In this document: piece by piece, positions 8,293-17,905 of the stretch
Numbering within the stretch: position 1 is the stretch's first letter
How the letters are laid out: each line of letters begins with the position of its first letter
From: an uncultured Bacilli bacterium
GTDB taxonomy: Bacteria; Bacillota_I; Bacilli_A; RF39; UBA660
Assembly: GCA_934102355.1 (NCBI GenBank)
Contig: CAKOSO010000002.1
Coordinates: 140,830 to 204,829, forward strand
Length of the DNA stretch: 64,000 nucleotides
Reading direction: 5' to 3'
The notes under the pieces: generated by a model
Seen by the model: the letters and a program-made list of their open reading frames with translations, nothing else
What the model was told of the DNA's origin: nothing
Database searches by the model: none
Translations under genes and position numbers: made by a program

Positions 8293-9252
8293 TTGCAAGT
8301 TATTTTATTTTTTGTTTTAGCTTTTTTTTCAATTTTTTTATCAATTAAAATATCAATATATGCAGATAATTTGAGCAATTCTTCTAGATTTAACAGTGGT
8401 ATTATTGGAGGAGTATTTTTAGCTGGTGTTACTTCTTTACCAGAACTTATTACGTGTATTTCTTCTGTTAAGATTGGAAATCCTTATTTAGCAGTTGGAG
8501 ATATTCTTGGTAGTAATGTTTTTAATATATTTATTATTTGTTTTTTTGACTTAGTTTTTTTAAAACAAATGATTTTTAACAAAACTTGTTTTAAGAAACA
8601 TAAACTTATATATTTTTTATCTTTAATTAATTATTTTGTTATAATTTTGGATATGTTTAATATTATTAATTTTTCTTTCTTTAATCTTGGTATTTCTTCC
8701 GTTATTATTTTTATCACATATATTTATTATTTAATTTGTGTTTATAAAAATAAGGAATCTGATGTTAGAGTTGTTTCTCAAATTACTTATAAATATTTAG
8801 GGGTTAAAGTTTTATTGACTTGCATTTTTCTTGTTATATCAAGTGTTTTATTAACAATTGTTGTTAATAATATTGCCCTTAATAATAGTAGATTTTCTTC
8901 AAGTTTAATTGGAGCGGTATTACTTGGTATTACTACTAGTTTACCTGAAGTTGTTAGTTATTATACTTTGATTGTTATTAAAAACTATGATCTAGCTTTA
9001 TCTAATATTATAGGTAGTAATTTCTTTAACTTATTTGTTCTTAGTATTGGTGATTTAGTTTTAGATGGTAATATTTATAGTTTTACAGATAGTAAAAGTT
9101 ATATTTTGATTTTACTTGTTACTTTTTTTACTATTATTAGTTTGTTACAAAATTTGAAAAGCAGTAATAGATATAATTTTTTATACTTTATCCCTTCTTT
9201 AATAATAGTTACTTTGTATCTATTATTTTGGGGAGTTAATTTTATCCATTAG
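8293..9252 (+). CDS. Calcium/cation:proton (sodium) antiporter, CaCA family
   Basis: About 319 residues, highly hydrophobic with around ten membrane helices. The two alpha-repeats of the CaCA (YrbG-like) family are clear: GVTSLPELITCISS...LGSNVFNI in the first half and GITTSLPEVVSYYT...IGSNFFNLF in the second, with the ion-binding Glu and Asn residues present. The longest frame opens at GTG 8284, but that GTG is part of the AGGTGAT Shine-Dalgarno; TTG 8293 is the better start. Probably exports Ca2+ in exchange for Na+ or H+. It stands alone between the FemX-like gene (divergent) and murE. Confidence 0.85.
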   Translation: MQVILFFVLAFFSIFLSIKISIYADNLSNSSRFNSGIIGGVFLAGVTSLPELITCISSVKIGNPYLAVGDILGSNVFNIFIICFFDLVFLKQMIFNKTCFKKHKLIYFLSLINYFVIILDMFNIINFSFFNLGISSVIIFITYIYYLICVYKNKESDVRVVSQITYKYLGVKVLLTCIFLVISSVLLTIVVNNIALNNSRFSSSLIGAVLLGITTSLPEVVSYYTLIVIKNYDLALSNIIGSNFFNLFVLSIGDLVLDGNIYSFTDSKSYILILLVTFFTIISLLQNLKSSNRYNFLYFIPSLIIVTLYLLFWGVNFIH

Positions 9253-9260
9253 GGGGTTAC

Positions 9261-9289
9261 TTGTTATATTTTAATCTTTATATTATAAT
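9261..9289 (+). promoter_or_regulatory. Promoter of murE
   Basis: TTGTTA (9261-9266), 17-bp spacer, TATAAT (9284-9289). The transcript would start close to the GGAGG at 9296, giving a very short leader. Confidence 0.45.
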
Positions 9290-9307
9290 TTATATGGAGG
9301 AATTTAT

Positions 9308-10747
9308 ATGAAACTTAATAAACTCTATAAATGTGATTATGATATTGATATAGATAATATTTCTGATGATTCTAGGGAAATTAAGAAGAATGGTCTTTTT
9401 ATTGCTGTTAAGGGTCTTAGTGTTGATGGGAATAAGTACATAGATAAAGCTATAGAAAATGGGGCAGTTGCAGTTGTTACTGAGGAAGATATTAAATGTA
9501 GTGTACCTGTTGTAAAAGTTAATAATTCTAATTGTGCATATAATGAAATTTTAAATAATTATTATGATGATGTTTTGGATAAAATAAAGATTATTGCTGT
9601 TACTGGAACTGATGGTAAAACTACTGTTACAGAAATTATTTATCAACTTATGAATTATTATACTAAGATTGGATATATAGGTACTAATGGTATTAGGACA
9701 ACTAATTGGAGTTGTGATAATCATTTTACTACCCCATTACCTAAAGACTTATTTAAAGTTTTGGATGAGTTTGTTAAACATAAAGTTTCTTATGTTGCTA
9801 TGGAAGCCTCTTCTGAAAGACTTGGTACTGGTAAATTAGATGGTGTTTCTTTTTGTGCATCTATATTTACTAATTTAACTAGGGATAATTTAAATGTTCA
9901 TAAGGATATGAATGATTATGCTAATGCTAAAGCTAAATGTTTTAAAGCTACTGTTAAAGATGGACCTTGTATTGTTTTTAAGGATGATAAATATTCGGAT
10001 GTATTTATTAATAGCGCAAATGGTGTTTTGTATACTTATGGTTATAATAGCGATTCAGATATATATCCATCAAATATAGTTGTATCTAAGAAAAAGTTAG
10101 AATTTGATATTCATGGTATTTTAGGTGATAAGCATATCGAAACTGGTCTTTCTGGGGAATTTAACGTTTTAAATCTAATGGCAGTTTTACTTTTATTTAA
10201 TCATTTTTCATATGATATTGATGATGTAATTGAGAAGATAAAATTATTAACACCAATTGATGCAAGACAGCTTTTTGTTGAATGTGGTCAACCATTTGAT
10301 GTAATTGTTGATTATGCGCATACTGCTAATGCTATTAAGAATTTAGTTACTTATGTTAAAACATTTAATAAAAATAGAGTTATAGTAGTTGTTGGTGCAG
10401 CAGGAGCACGTGATATTGGAAGAAGAGTTGAAACAGCAGATTATTGTGTTAATAATGTTGATTATAGTATATTTACTTTGGATGATCCATGGAGTGAAGA
10501 TCCAACATATTTACTTGATTCAATGGTTCAAAATGTAAAAGATTATAAGAACTATGAACTGGAACAAAATAGAGACATGGCAATAAAAAAAGCACTTGAT
10601 ATGGCTAATCCTGGTGATGCTGTTTTGATTTTAGGAAAAGGTTTAGAAAATTATTTGAAAATGAAAGATAAAGATATCTTGAGAAAAAATGATTATGAAT
10701 TTGCTAAAGATTATTTAAATAAAAAATATAATAAAATAGGGGTTTGA
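9308..10747 (+). CDS. murE: UDP-MurNAc-tripeptide ligase MurE, atypical amino-acid specificity motif
   Basis: 479 residues. ATP-dependent Mur ligase adding the third residue of the peptidoglycan stem peptide in the cytoplasm. Visible: DSREIKKNGLF (UDP-binding domain, residues 21-31), P-loop TGTDGKTT (99-106), MEASS, FTNLTRDNLNVH, YANAKAKCF with the carbamylated-lysine position, VDYAHTANA, and GAAGARDIGRR. The specificity loop is DDPWSEDP (392-399). DAP-adding enzymes have DNPR here and the S. aureus lysine enzyme has DNPA, so Trp in the Arg position argues against DAP. The substrate is probably Lys, Orn or another diamino acid. RBS GGAGG. Symbol given for the family. Confidence 0.85.
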   Translation: MKLNKLYKCDYDIDIDNISDDSREIKKNGLFIAVKGLSVDGNKYIDKAIENGAVAVVTEEDIKCSVPVVKVNNSNCAYNEILNNYYDDVLDKIKIIAVTGTDGKTTVTEIIYQLMNYYTKIGYIGTNGIRTTNWSCDNHFTTPLPKDLFKVLDEFVKHKVSYVAMEASSERLGTGKLDGVSFCASIFTNLTRDNLNVHKDMNDYANAKAKCFKATVKDGPCIVFKDDKYSDVFINSANGVLYTYGYNSDSDIYPSNIVVSKKKLEFDIHGILGDKHIETGLSGEFNVLNLMAVLLLFNHFSYDIDDVIEKIKLLTPIDARQLFVECGQPFDVIVDYAHTANAIKNLVTYVKTFNKNRVIVVVGAAGARDIGRRVETADYCVNNVDYSIFTLDDPWSEDPTYLLDSMVQNVKDYKNYELEQNRDMAIKKALDMANPGDAVLILGKGLENYLKMKDKDILRKNDYEFAKDYLNKKYNKIGV

Positions 10748-10772
10748 TTTATTATATTTGTTGTGCTAAAAT
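10744..10772 (+). promoter_or_regulatory. Promoter of secG
   Basis: TTGATT (10744-10749), 17-bp spacer, TAAAAT (10767-10772) preceded by TGC, an extended -10 signal. The -35 overlaps the murE stop codon. Confidence 0.45.
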
Positions 10773-10796
10773 ATTTATTGTTTTAAGGAGGAAGTT

Positions 10797-11012
10797 ATGG
10801 AAATCGCATTAATGGTTATTTGTATATTATTAATTACTATTGTACTACTTCAAAGTTCTAAGGCAGAAGGAGCTTCTCAAATAATAACTGGTGGTAGTAG
10901 TGATTTATTTAAGAATAGAAAAGAAAGAGGTAGTGAACTTGTTATAAGTAGATGTACTTTAGTTCTTGGAGTTCTATTCTTTGTTATTTGTGTTGTTATT
11001 TCATTTATGTAA
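10797..11012 (+). CDS. secG: Preprotein translocase subunit SecG
   Basis: 71 residues with two membrane helices (3-20 and 51-70) joined by the conserved loop with LLQSSKAEGASQIITGGSSDLF, which is diagnostic of SecG. Accessory subunit of SecYEG that aids SecA-driven export. AAGGAGG lies 7 bases before the ATG. As in many Firmicutes it precedes rnr, smpB and ssrA. A terminator directly follows. Confidence 0.93.
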   Translation: MEIALMVICILLITIVLLQSSKAEGASQIITGGSSDLFKNRKERGSELVISRCTLVLGVLFFVICVVISFM

Positions 11013-11031
11013 GAGCGTTGGCTCTTTTTAT
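11011..11031 (+). terminator. Terminator after secG
   Basis: AAGAGC / GCTCTT stem (11011-11016, 11021-11026) with a GTTG loop and a T-run. It may be partial, since rnr follows 40 bp later. Confidence 0.7.
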
Positions 11032-11070
11032 TTTTGTATTTATCTGTTAAAATATTTATAGGTGATACTT

Positions 11071-13197
11071 ATGAAAGAAAATATACTTGGGATATTGGAA
11101 TTAAATAGAAATAGTGCTTTATCTGTTTCTGATATACATAAAAAAATAGGAGTTAATGATATTTCTATTGATGAGTTACTTGACCTCATTAAAGAACTTC
11201 AAGAAGAAAAGTTAATATATTGTGTTAATTCTAATAAGTTTTTATATACTTTAAATCCATTTAAAGAAGGAACTTTTAGGGTTTTAAGAAATGGAAATAT
11301 GTTGGTTGAAACTTTATCTGGTGATATACATATTGTTAATGGTAATACTTGTAATGCAATGAATGGTGATAAGGTATTAGTTAAAATTATTGATTTTAAT
11401 ACATATAATGGATCTGTTACTAAAATAATAGAAAGAAAAGGTTTATTAGCAGAAGTTGTTACTATAAAGGGTAAGAGATATGCAGTAGTTGGAAAAGATA
11501 AGTATGCAATTGATATTGATGGGTCAATTGTAGATGGAATGATAATTGGTATAAAGATTGATAAAACTAAAAGTGGTAGATATTTTCATGCGACATTAGA
11601 TAGAGTTATTGGACATAAAAATGCTCCTAGAATGGATGAAAAAGAAATATTGTATCAATATGGTGTTCCTTTTGAATTTAGTGATAAAACTATTGAAGAA
11701 TTAAAGAATGTTCCATCTTCGGTATCTTTAGAAGAAATAGAAAAAAGGAAGAATCATGATTTAAGAGATGAAGTTATATTTACTATAGATGGTGATGATA
11801 CAAAAGATATAGATGATGCTGTTAGTATTAAAGAACTCGAAAATGGTAATTATTTACTTGGTGTTCATATTGCAGATGTTTCATTTTATGTAAAGCCTAA
11901 TTCTTCAATTGATGAAGATGCATATATAAGAGGAACTAGTTATTATATGCCAGGAGTTGTTAATCCAATGTATGACCCTTCTTTATCAAATGGAATTTGT
12001 TCTTTAAATCCTGGTGTTGATAGACTTGCAATGTCTTGTGTAATGGAAATTGATAATAATGGAGATATAAAAGATTTTGATATTTTCAAGAGTGTTATAA
12101 AATCTAGAAAACAAATGACTTATAACTGTGTTAATCAAATCTTAGAAAAAAATATTGTTCCTTCTGGTTATGAAGAATTTAGTGATGATTTAAAAATAAT
12201 GAAGAGATTAGCTAATATTTTAAGAAAGAGAAGAAGAGAGAAGGGAATGCTTGAATTTTCTTCATCTGAAATAAAAATTTATACTGATGAAGTTGGTAAT
12301 GTTACTGAAATTGGTGTAAGAAATCAAGGTATGGGGGAATCTCTAATTGAGGACTTTATGTTACAAGCTAATGAATGTGTTGCAACATATCTTTATAATT
12401 TGGGTACTCCATCTATATATCGTGTTCATGATGTGCCTAATGAAGAAAAATTAAAACATATTATTACAGTTATTAGCAATTATGGTGAAAATATTAAAAC
12501 TAAGTTAAATATTAGTGATCCACATGTTATACAAAGTATTTTAAGTGAATTAAAAAATAGTGATAAGTTCGATATATATTCATCTTTATTGCTAAGATGT
12601 ATGTCTAAAGCTTCTTATAAAACAGAAAACTATGGTCATTTCGGAGTTGGAATTAGTGCTTTAAGAAATGAAGCGTATACACATTTTACTTCTCCAATAA
12701 GAAGATATCCAGATACTACTATTCATAGAGTATTGTCAAATGTATTGGATGGAAATTTTGAAAAACTTAATTCCTCTAGTTTTAAAGATTATTTAAATGA
12801 TATTGCTAATCATTCATCAGAGATGGAACTTGTTGCGGATATGTGTGAAAGAGAAGCTGATAAGATGAAAGAAGCTATGTATATGTCTAGGTTTGTTGGT
12901 AATGTTTATGATGCTAGAATTTCTGGTTTTACAAAAAACGGAATGTTTGTAATGCTCGATAATTTAATTGAAGGTAGAGTTGGTTTTTCTAGTATGGATG
13001 ATTTTTATAATTATGATGAAGAACTTGAAATAGTTATTGGAGAAAGAAGTAAAAAAAATTACAGGTTGGGTGATAAACTTACTGTTAAACTAGTAAGAAG
13101 TGATAAAGATACTCGTGAAATAGATTTTGAATTATATGATAAGAAACAGAAATCAGGTGATAAAAATGGAAATATTAAACAGAAAGGCAAACTTTAA
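11071..13197 (+). CDS. rnr: Ribonuclease R
   Basis: 708 residues from ATG 11071; the in-frame GTG at 11062 belongs to the AGGTGAT Shine-Dalgarno. Domain order: N-terminal winged-helix (LELNRNSALSVSDIHKKIG), cold-shock OB folds (about 70-190), the RNB catalytic domain with TIDGDDTKDIDDAVS (Mg2+-binding Asp cluster near residue 245), YRVHDVP, HFTSPIRRYPD, and a C-terminal S1 domain (about 615-690: VYDARISGFTKNGMFVML). A processive 3'-5' exonuclease for structured RNA; in other bacteria it works with tmRNA-SmpB on non-stop mRNAs. The 3' end overlaps smpB by 32 bp. An extended -10 (TGTTAAAAT) sits at 11045-11053. Confidence 0.95.
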   Translation: MKENILGILELNRNSALSVSDIHKKIGVNDISIDELLDLIKELQEEKLIYCVNSNKFLYTLNPFKEGTFRVLRNGNMLVETLSGDIHIVNGNTCNAMNGDKVLVKIIDFNTYNGSVTKIIERKGLLAEVVTIKGKRYAVVGKDKYAIDIDGSIVDGMIIGIKIDKTKSGRYFHATLDRVIGHKNAPRMDEKEILYQYGVPFEFSDKTIEELKNVPSSVSLEEIEKRKNHDLRDEVIFTIDGDDTKDIDDAVSIKELENGNYLLGVHIADVSFYVKPNSSIDEDAYIRGTSYYMPGVVNPMYDPSLSNGICSLNPGVDRLAMSCVMEIDNNGDIKDFDIFKSVIKSRKQMTYNCVNQILEKNIVPSGYEEFSDDLKIMKRLANILRKRRREKGMLEFSSSEIKIYTDEVGNVTEIGVRNQGMGESLIEDFMLQANECVATYLYNLGTPSIYRVHDVPNEEKLKHIITVISNYGENIKTKLNISDPHVIQSILSELKNSDKFDIYSSLLLRCMSKASYKTENYGHFGVGISALRNEAYTHFTSPIRRYPDTTIHRVLSNVLDGNFEKLNSSSFKDYLNDIANHSSEMELVADMCEREADKMKEAMYMSRFVGNVYDARISGFTKNGMFVMLDNLIEGRVGFSSMDDFYNYDEELEIVIGERSKKNYRLGDKLTVKLVRSDKDTREIDFELYDKKQKSGDKNGNIKQKGKL

Positions 13198-13603
13198 TTA
13201 TTTTTTTGAAGATACTATTGAATGTGGTATTGAATTATTTGGTAATGAGGTTAAATCGATAAAGTTAGGTAATGCTAATATAAAAGATAGTTATGGTATT
13301 ATAAGAAATAACGAGGTTTACTTATTAAACATGTTTGTTAAAAAGTATGATCAGTCTTCTTTATTTGCAGCAGATGAGAAAAGAAGTAGAAAATTACTAC
13401 TTCATAAAAAGGAAATATTAAAATTAAAAGAGAAAATTAATTTAGAGGGTTATACATTAATTCCTTTAAAAGTTTACATGGTAAAAAATAAGGTTAAAGT
13501 TTTACTTGGTGTTGGTAAGGGTAAGAAAAATTATGATAAAAGGGAAACTATTAAAGAAAGAGATATAAAAAGAAAGATTGAGAAGGATTTAAAAAGTTTC
13601 TAA
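13166..13603 (+). CDS. smpB: SsrA-binding protein SmpB
   Basis: 145 residues from ATG 13166, chosen because AGGTGAT lies 4-5 bases upstream and MEILNRKANFNYFFED matches the usual SmpB N-terminus; an upstream in-frame ATG (13127) would add 13 residues. Conserved GNEVKSIKLGNANIKDSYG, RSRKLLLHKKEI and the C-terminal GKGKKNYDKRETIKERD are present. Binds the tRNA-like part of tmRNA and brings it to stalled ribosomes. It overlaps rnr by 32 bp and ends 41 bp before ssrA. Confidence 0.95.
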   Translation: MEILNRKANFNYFFEDTIECGIELFGNEVKSIKLGNANIKDSYGIIRNNEVYLLNMFVKKYDQSSLFAADEKRSRKLLLHKKEILKLKEKINLEGYTLIPLKVYMVKNKVKVLLGVGKGKKNYDKRETIKERDIKRKIEKDLKSF

Positions 13604-13606
13604 AAC

Positions 13607-13635
13607 TTGCTAATTATTGGTTGTTATGCTATAAT
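13607..13635 (+). promoter_or_regulatory. Promoter of ssrA
   Basis: TTGCTA (13607-13612), 17-bp spacer, perfect TATAAT (13630-13635) with an upstream TGC. The transcript start would be a few bases before the mature tmRNA 5' end at 13645. Confidence 0.75.
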
Positions 13636-13644
13636 TAGCGTCAT

Positions 13645-13993
13645 GGGGATGCATTGGTTTCGACAGTAGTAAAATGGTAAGAACTGCAAGTAGATGGCAA
13701 TCTTTAAATGCAAAATTAAATATAACTGGAAACAGAAATCAATTAGCTTTTGCTTAATTAATTAGAATGCAAAGCGCTTCTTTTAATTTCTTTCCTACGG
13801 GAATTATTAGAGGCTCATTTTAGTAGGATATAAAATAATATTGTCTATGTATTATTTCGAATATTTAATAGACTTAATAATTAAGTGGTTTGTTAATAAC
13901 CAGTGATTAGGATTTTTAATTATTAACTAAACTTGTAGACGTTTTTATTTGTTTGCTATTTGGACAGGGGTTCAATTCCCCTCATCTCCACCA
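13645..13993 (+). ncRNA. ssrA: Transfer-messenger RNA (tmRNA)
   Basis: 349 nt. The 5' end GGGGATG pairs with CATCTCC near the 3' end to form the acceptor stem, followed by A and an encoded CCA (13991-13993). The T arm is AGGGG-TTCAATT-CCCCT, and the 5' part carries the typical GGTTTCGACAG. The tag frame runs from the resume codon GCA (13710) to TAA (13755-13757) and gives AKLNITGNRNQLAFA. The end LAFA differs from the common LAA and resembles the FAFA ends known from mycoplasmas. Rescues stalled ribosomes with SmpB, which is encoded directly upstream. Confidence 0.95.
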
Positions 13994-14024
13994 GATTTAT
14001 TTATTTGATTTTTTAAGTATATAT

Positions 14025-14069
14025 ATTAAACTGCACAATATTTTTAAAATGTTGTGCAGTTTAATTTTA
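14025..14069 (+). terminator. Terminator of ssrA
   Basis: 14-bp perfect stem ATTAAACTGCACAA (14025-14038) and TTGTGCAGTTTAAT (14052-14065) with a 13-nt loop, followed by TTTT. Confidence 0.8.
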
Positions 14070-14199
14070 AATAATAAGGTATTTTTAAAGTAAAGCTTCA
14101 TTGTTATATAAGATATATTTAATGTTGTGCTTATTGTCAAAGTTTTAATATTTTTTGATTTATTTTAATGTAAATTTTAAATATTTTTGTTGCAAATGA

Positions 14200-14229
14200 T
14201 TGACTGTTTATTTTTAAAAAAAGTATAAT
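14200..14229 (+). promoter_or_regulatory. Promoter of pflBA
   Basis: TTGACT (14200-14205), 18-bp spacer, TATAAT (14224-14229). The 130 bp between the ssrA terminator and this promoter are AT-rich, and I see no clear operator in them. Confidence 0.65.
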
Positions 14230-14252
14230 TTTGATAATAGGAGGCGAATATT

Positions 14253-16481
14253 ATGTATGATGGTTGGAAAGATTTTAAATATGGTAAATGGATGGATGAA
14301 GTCAATGTTAATGATTTTATAATTAACAATTATACTGAATATACTGGTGATGGATTATTTTTAAAAGGGTCTACTCTTAAAACTGATAAGATATGGAAAA
14401 AATGTCTTTGTCTATTAGATAAAGAGTTAAAGGGGCATGTTTTAGATATAGATGTTGATCATATGTCTGGAATTAATTGTTTTGAGCCTGGCTATATAAG
14501 TGATTTAGATGATGTTATTGTTGGTCTCCAGACAGATATGCCATTGAAAAGAATGGTTAATCCGTATGGTGGAATTAGAATGGTATATGACGAACTTAAA
14601 GCTTATGGTTATACTTTGAACAAAGATGTTGATAAATACTTTAATCAATTTAGAAAAACGCACAATCAAGGGGTTTTTGATGCTTATACTGATGATATTA
14701 GAAAAGCTAGACGTAGTGGACTTTTAACAGGTCTTCCAGATTCTTACGGAAGAGGAAGGATTATTGGTGATTATAGGAGAGTTGCATTATATGGAATTGA
14801 CTTTCTTATTAGTGAAAAGCGAAAGGACCTAAAAAATTTAACTGGTTATATGAGCGATGATTTAATAAGAATTCGTGAAGAAGTTTCTATGCAATGTGGT
14901 GCTTTGGAAGAACTTAAAAAAATGGCATCTGGATATGGTTTTGATATATCTAAGCCTGCCGTTAATTGTCGTGAAGCTGTTCAGTGGACTTATTTTGGAT
15001 ATCTTGCTGCAGTTAAAGAAAATAATGGGGCTGCAATGAGTTTAGGGAGGGTTGATGCTTTTTTTGATATTTATTTCGAAAGAGATTTGAAGTGTGGTTT
15101 GATTACTGAGGAAAAGATTCAAGAAATTATAGATCATTTCATCATTAAACTTAGATTAGTTAGACACTTAAGGACTCCTGAATATGATGAACTTTTTTCT
15201 GGTGATCCAACATGGGTAACATGTTCTATTGGTGGAGTGAATGTTAAAGGTATTAGTATGGTTACTAAAACTTCATATAGAATTTTAAATACATTTAATA
15301 ATTTAGGGCCTTCTCCAGAACCTAATATGACAGTTTTATGGTCTAAAAAATTGCCTAAAAATTTTAAAGAGTATTGTGCTGATATGAGTGTTAAGACAAA
15401 TGCTATTCAATATGAGAACGATGATATTATGCGACCAATTTATGGTGATGATTATGCTATAGCGTGTTGTGTTTCGGCGATGCGTTTAGGAAAGGATATG
15501 CAGTTTTTTGGTGCTAGATGTAATTTGGCAAAGACCCTTTTATATGCGATAAATGGTGGCATTGATGAAAAAAGTGGAGATGTTGTTGTTCCTGGTTTCT
15601 CTAAAATTGATGACGCTGTTTTAAATTATAAGAAAGTTAAGAAGGCTTATTTTAAAATGATGGAGAGTGTTGCAAATATTTATTCTAATGCTATGAACAT
15701 TATTCATTATATGCATGATAAATATGCATATGAGGCTGGTCAGATGTCTTTACATGATACTATTGTTAGCAGGCTTATGGCATATGGGGTTGCAGGACTT
15801 TCTGTTGCGTGTGATTCGCTTTCCGCTATTAAATATGCAAAAGTTAAACCAATTAGAAATGAAAATGGTGTTGCAGTTGATTTTGAAATAACTGGTGATT
15901 TTCCTAAATTTGGTAATGATGATGATGCAGTTGATTTGATTGCTGATGAAATTTTAAAAAAATTTTATAGTGAGCTTTGTAAACATATTTGTTATCGAAA
16001 TGCAAAGCCTACATTATCTGTTTTAACTATTACTTCTAATGTTGTTTATGGTACAATGACTGGGTCTACTCCTGATGGTAGAAAAGATGGTATTGCTTTT
16101 GCTCCTGGTGCAAATCCAATGCATGGACGAGATTGTAATGGAGCTATAGCTTCTCTTAATTCAGTTGCTAAACTTAATTATATTGATTGTTGTCGGGACG
16201 GCATTTCTAATACATTTTCTATTATCCCTTCTTCTCTTGGTAATAATGAAGAGGAACAGGTTAATAATTTGGTTTCTTTACTTGATGGTTATTTTATAAA
16301 AGGCGCTCATCATTTGAATGTTAATGTTATTGATAGGGAAAAGTTGATTGATGCTATGGAAAATCCAACTAAATATCCCTTATTAACTATAAGGGTATCT
16401 GGATATGCTGTTAGATTTAACCGACTTACTCGCAAACAACAAGAAGAAGTTATTTTGAGGACCTTTCATGAAAAACTATAG
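14253..16481 (+). CDS. pflB: Formate acetyltransferase (pyruvate formate-lyase)
   Basis: 742 residues, the family's usual length. Converts pyruvate and CoA to acetyl-CoA and formate in anaerobic growth. The catalytic cysteine pair is in [22 protein letters not shown], and the glycyl-radical site is RVSGYAVRF with Gly717 near the C-terminus. Other family motifs: CMSGLINCFEPG-like region at the N-terminus, [19 protein letters not shown], and [33 protein letters not shown]. Followed by its activating enzyme with a 14-bp overlap, so both are made together. An oxygen-sensitive enzyme implies an anaerobic fermentative lifestyle. Confidence 0.97.
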   Translation: MYDGWKDFKYGKWMDEVNVNDFIINNYTEYTGDGLFLKGSTLKTDKIWKKCLCLLDKELKGHVLDIDVDHMSGINCFEPGYISDLDDVIVGLQTDMPLKRMVNPYGGIRMVYDELKAYGYTLNKDVDKYFNQFRKTHNQGVFDAYTDDIRKARRSGLLTGLPDSYGRGRIIGDYRRVALYGIDFLISEKRKDLKNLTGYMSDDLIRIREEVSMQCGALEELKKMASGYGFDISKPAVNCREAVQWTYFGYLAAVKENNGAAMSLGRVDAFFDIYFERDLKCGLITEEKIQEIIDHFIIKLRLVRHLRTPEYDELFSGDPTWVTCSIGGVNVKGISMVTKTSYRILNTFNNLGPSPEPNMTVLWSKKLPKNFKEYCADMSVKTNAIQYENDDIMRPIYGDDYAIACCVSAMRLGKDMQFFGARCNLAKTLLYAINGGIDEKSGDVVVPGFSKIDDAVLNYKKVKKAYFKMMESVANIYSNAMNIIHYMHDKYAYEAGQMSLHDTIVSRLMAYGVAGLSVACDSLSAIKYAKVKPIRNENGVAVDFEITGDFPKFGNDDDAVDLIADEILKKFYSELCKHICYRNAKPTLSVLTITSNVVYGTMTGSTPDGRKDGIAFAPGANPMHGRDCNGAIASLNSVAKLNYIDCCRDGISNTFSIIPSSLGNNEEEQVNNLVSLLDGYFIKGAHHLNVNVIDREKLIDAMENPTKYPLLTIRVSGYAVRFNRLTRKQQEEVILRTFHEKL

Positions 16482-17190
16482 TGGATATGTATCAGAAATT
16501 GAATCGATGGGACTTGTCGATGGACCTGGTGTTAGAACTGTTATATTTTTATCGGGATGTAAACTAAGGTGTTTATTTTGCCATAATCCTGAAATGTGGG
16601 TTAAATGTGGAAAGAAATATAAACCAAAAGAAATCGTAAATATTGTATTACGTAATAAACCATATTTTGGACAAACTGGAGGTGTTACTTTTTCTGGTGG
16701 AGAACCACTTTTACAAACAAAATTTATAAAAAAAACTTTTTCTCTTTTGAAAAAAGAAAAAATTAATATAGCGCTAGATACTTCTGGTGTCGGAATTGGA
16801 CATTATAACGAAATTTTATCTTTGGTAGATTTGATTATATTAGATATAAAACACATTAATAGTGATGGTTATAAAATGATAACAGATTTTGATATTGATG
16901 AATGTGAAAAATTTATCTCTGCTATGAATGATTCTGGTAAAGATGTATGGATTAGACAAGTTATTATTCCTGGTATAAATGACAATTATGAATATATTGA
17001 TGGTTTAGTAAAATATGTAAAAAAAATAAAAAACGTAAAAAAAATTGAGTTTTTGCCTTTTCATCATTTAGGTTTTTATAAATATGAGAAATTGAAATAT
17101 TCTAATCCTCTTTTATATGTTGCTGAGATGGATAAGGATAGATGTGGGGAATTATATAAAGTTTTCATAAAGAAATATAATGGTAATTGA
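16468..17190 (+). CDS. pflA: Pyruvate formate-lyase activating enzyme (radical SAM)
   Basis: 240 residues. The radical-SAM [4Fe-4S] motif is C31-x3-C35-x2-C38 ([12 protein letters not shown]), with [13 protein letters not shown] as the SAM-binding GGE motif, LDTSGVG, and [13 protein letters not shown]. It generates the glycyl radical on PflB (Gly717). The N-terminal [15 protein letters not shown] is typical of the family. Overlaps pflB by 14 bp with its own weak GAGGACC Shine-Dalgarno; ends in TGA, which confirms TGA as a stop. Confidence 0.96.
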   Translation: MKNYSGYVSEIESMGLVDGPGVRTVIFLSGCKLRCLFCHNPEMWVKCGKKYKPKEIVNIVLRNKPYFGQTGGVTFSGGEPLLQTKFIKKTFSLLKKEKINIALDTSGVGIGHYNEILSLVDLIILDIKHINSDGYKMITDFDIDECEKFISAMNDSGKDVWIRQVIIPGINDNYEYIDGLVKYVKKIKNVKKIEFLPFHHLGFYKYEKLKYSNPLLYVAEMDKDRCGELYKVFIKKYNGN

Positions 17191-17293
17191 TAAATAGTTT
17201 TTGTTATTCTTTTTTAATTTTTGTACATAACTATATTTGATAGTGTTTATTATATTTTTTTATTATGCTATAATTTTTGTAGGAGGATTAGTT

Positions 17294-17866
17294 ATGAATA
17301 AAAAAAGAATTTTAATTATAGTTTTGATTTTATTGTTTGTTGCTATTTTAGGGGTTGCTTTTGCTAAATTTAATGTAAAAGATTCTGTGGGAATTGATAG
17401 TGCTAATGATGCAAAGAAAATGATACGTGCTATTTATAAAAATCTTGAAGCTGAGTTGCCTAGTCTTGAAACTGAGGTTGTTGATGTTAATGATGTTAGT
17501 TTGGTTACTAGCTATACTGGATTAAATTCTAATGAAAATATTAAATATATGGTTATTTCAGAACCTTTAATGACTTCTCAAGCGTATTCTCTTGTTATCA
17601 TTAAGGTGAAAAACAATTCATTAATTGAAAAGATGAAACAAGAAATTGTAGATAATATTGATATGCGTAAATGGATATGCGTTAGTGCTGAAAAATTATA
17701 TGTTACCAATCATGACGATTTAATATTTTTGGTTATGTCTAGTGATGATCTTGCTACACCTGTTTATAATGAATTTAAGAAGTATGTTAATAATGAGATA
17801 GGTAAGGAATTAGAAAAGACAAATAGTGAGGAGGATATAGAGCTTCCACCTGAAATGACAGTTTAA
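17294..17866 (+). CDS. DUF4358 membrane-anchored protein
   Basis: 190 residues from ATG 17294, chosen because TAGGAGG precedes it; a longer frame from 17237 has no RBS. A single N-terminal hydrophobic segment (5-24) and then an outer domain with SQAYSLVIIKVKN, IDMRKWICVSAEKLYV and DDLIFLVMS, the pattern of DUF4358 proteins that often sit beside MBOAT/DHHW acetylation genes, as here. An extended -10, TGCTATAAT (17266-17274), lies upstream. Function unknown; context suggests a part in surface polymer O-acetylation. Confidence 0.7.
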   Translation: MNKKRILIIVLILLFVAILGVAFAKFNVKDSVGIDSANDAKKMIRAIYKNLEAELPSLETEVVDVNDVSLVTSYTGLNSNENIKYMVISEPLMTSQAYSLVIIKVKNNSLIEKMKQEIVDNIDMRKWICVSAEKLYVTNHDDLIFLVMSSDDLATPVYNEFKKYVNNEIGKELEKTNSEEDIELPPEMTV

Positions 17867-17871
17867 TAAAA

Positions 17872-17894
17872 GCATCAGTTTTGATGCCTTTTTT
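17872..17894 (+). terminator. Terminator between DUF4358 gene and MBOAT gene
   Basis: GCATCA (17872-17877), loop GTTT, TGATGC (17882-17887), then C and a run of T. The MBOAT RBS directly follows, so it may reduce rather than stop transcription into the next genes. Confidence 0.65.
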
Positions 17895-17905
17895 AAGGAG
17901 GATGT

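Noticed and set aside
14069..14199. Search for a Rex or other redox operator before pflB
   Set aside because: No convincing TTGTGA-type palindrome seen; only AT-rich sequence.
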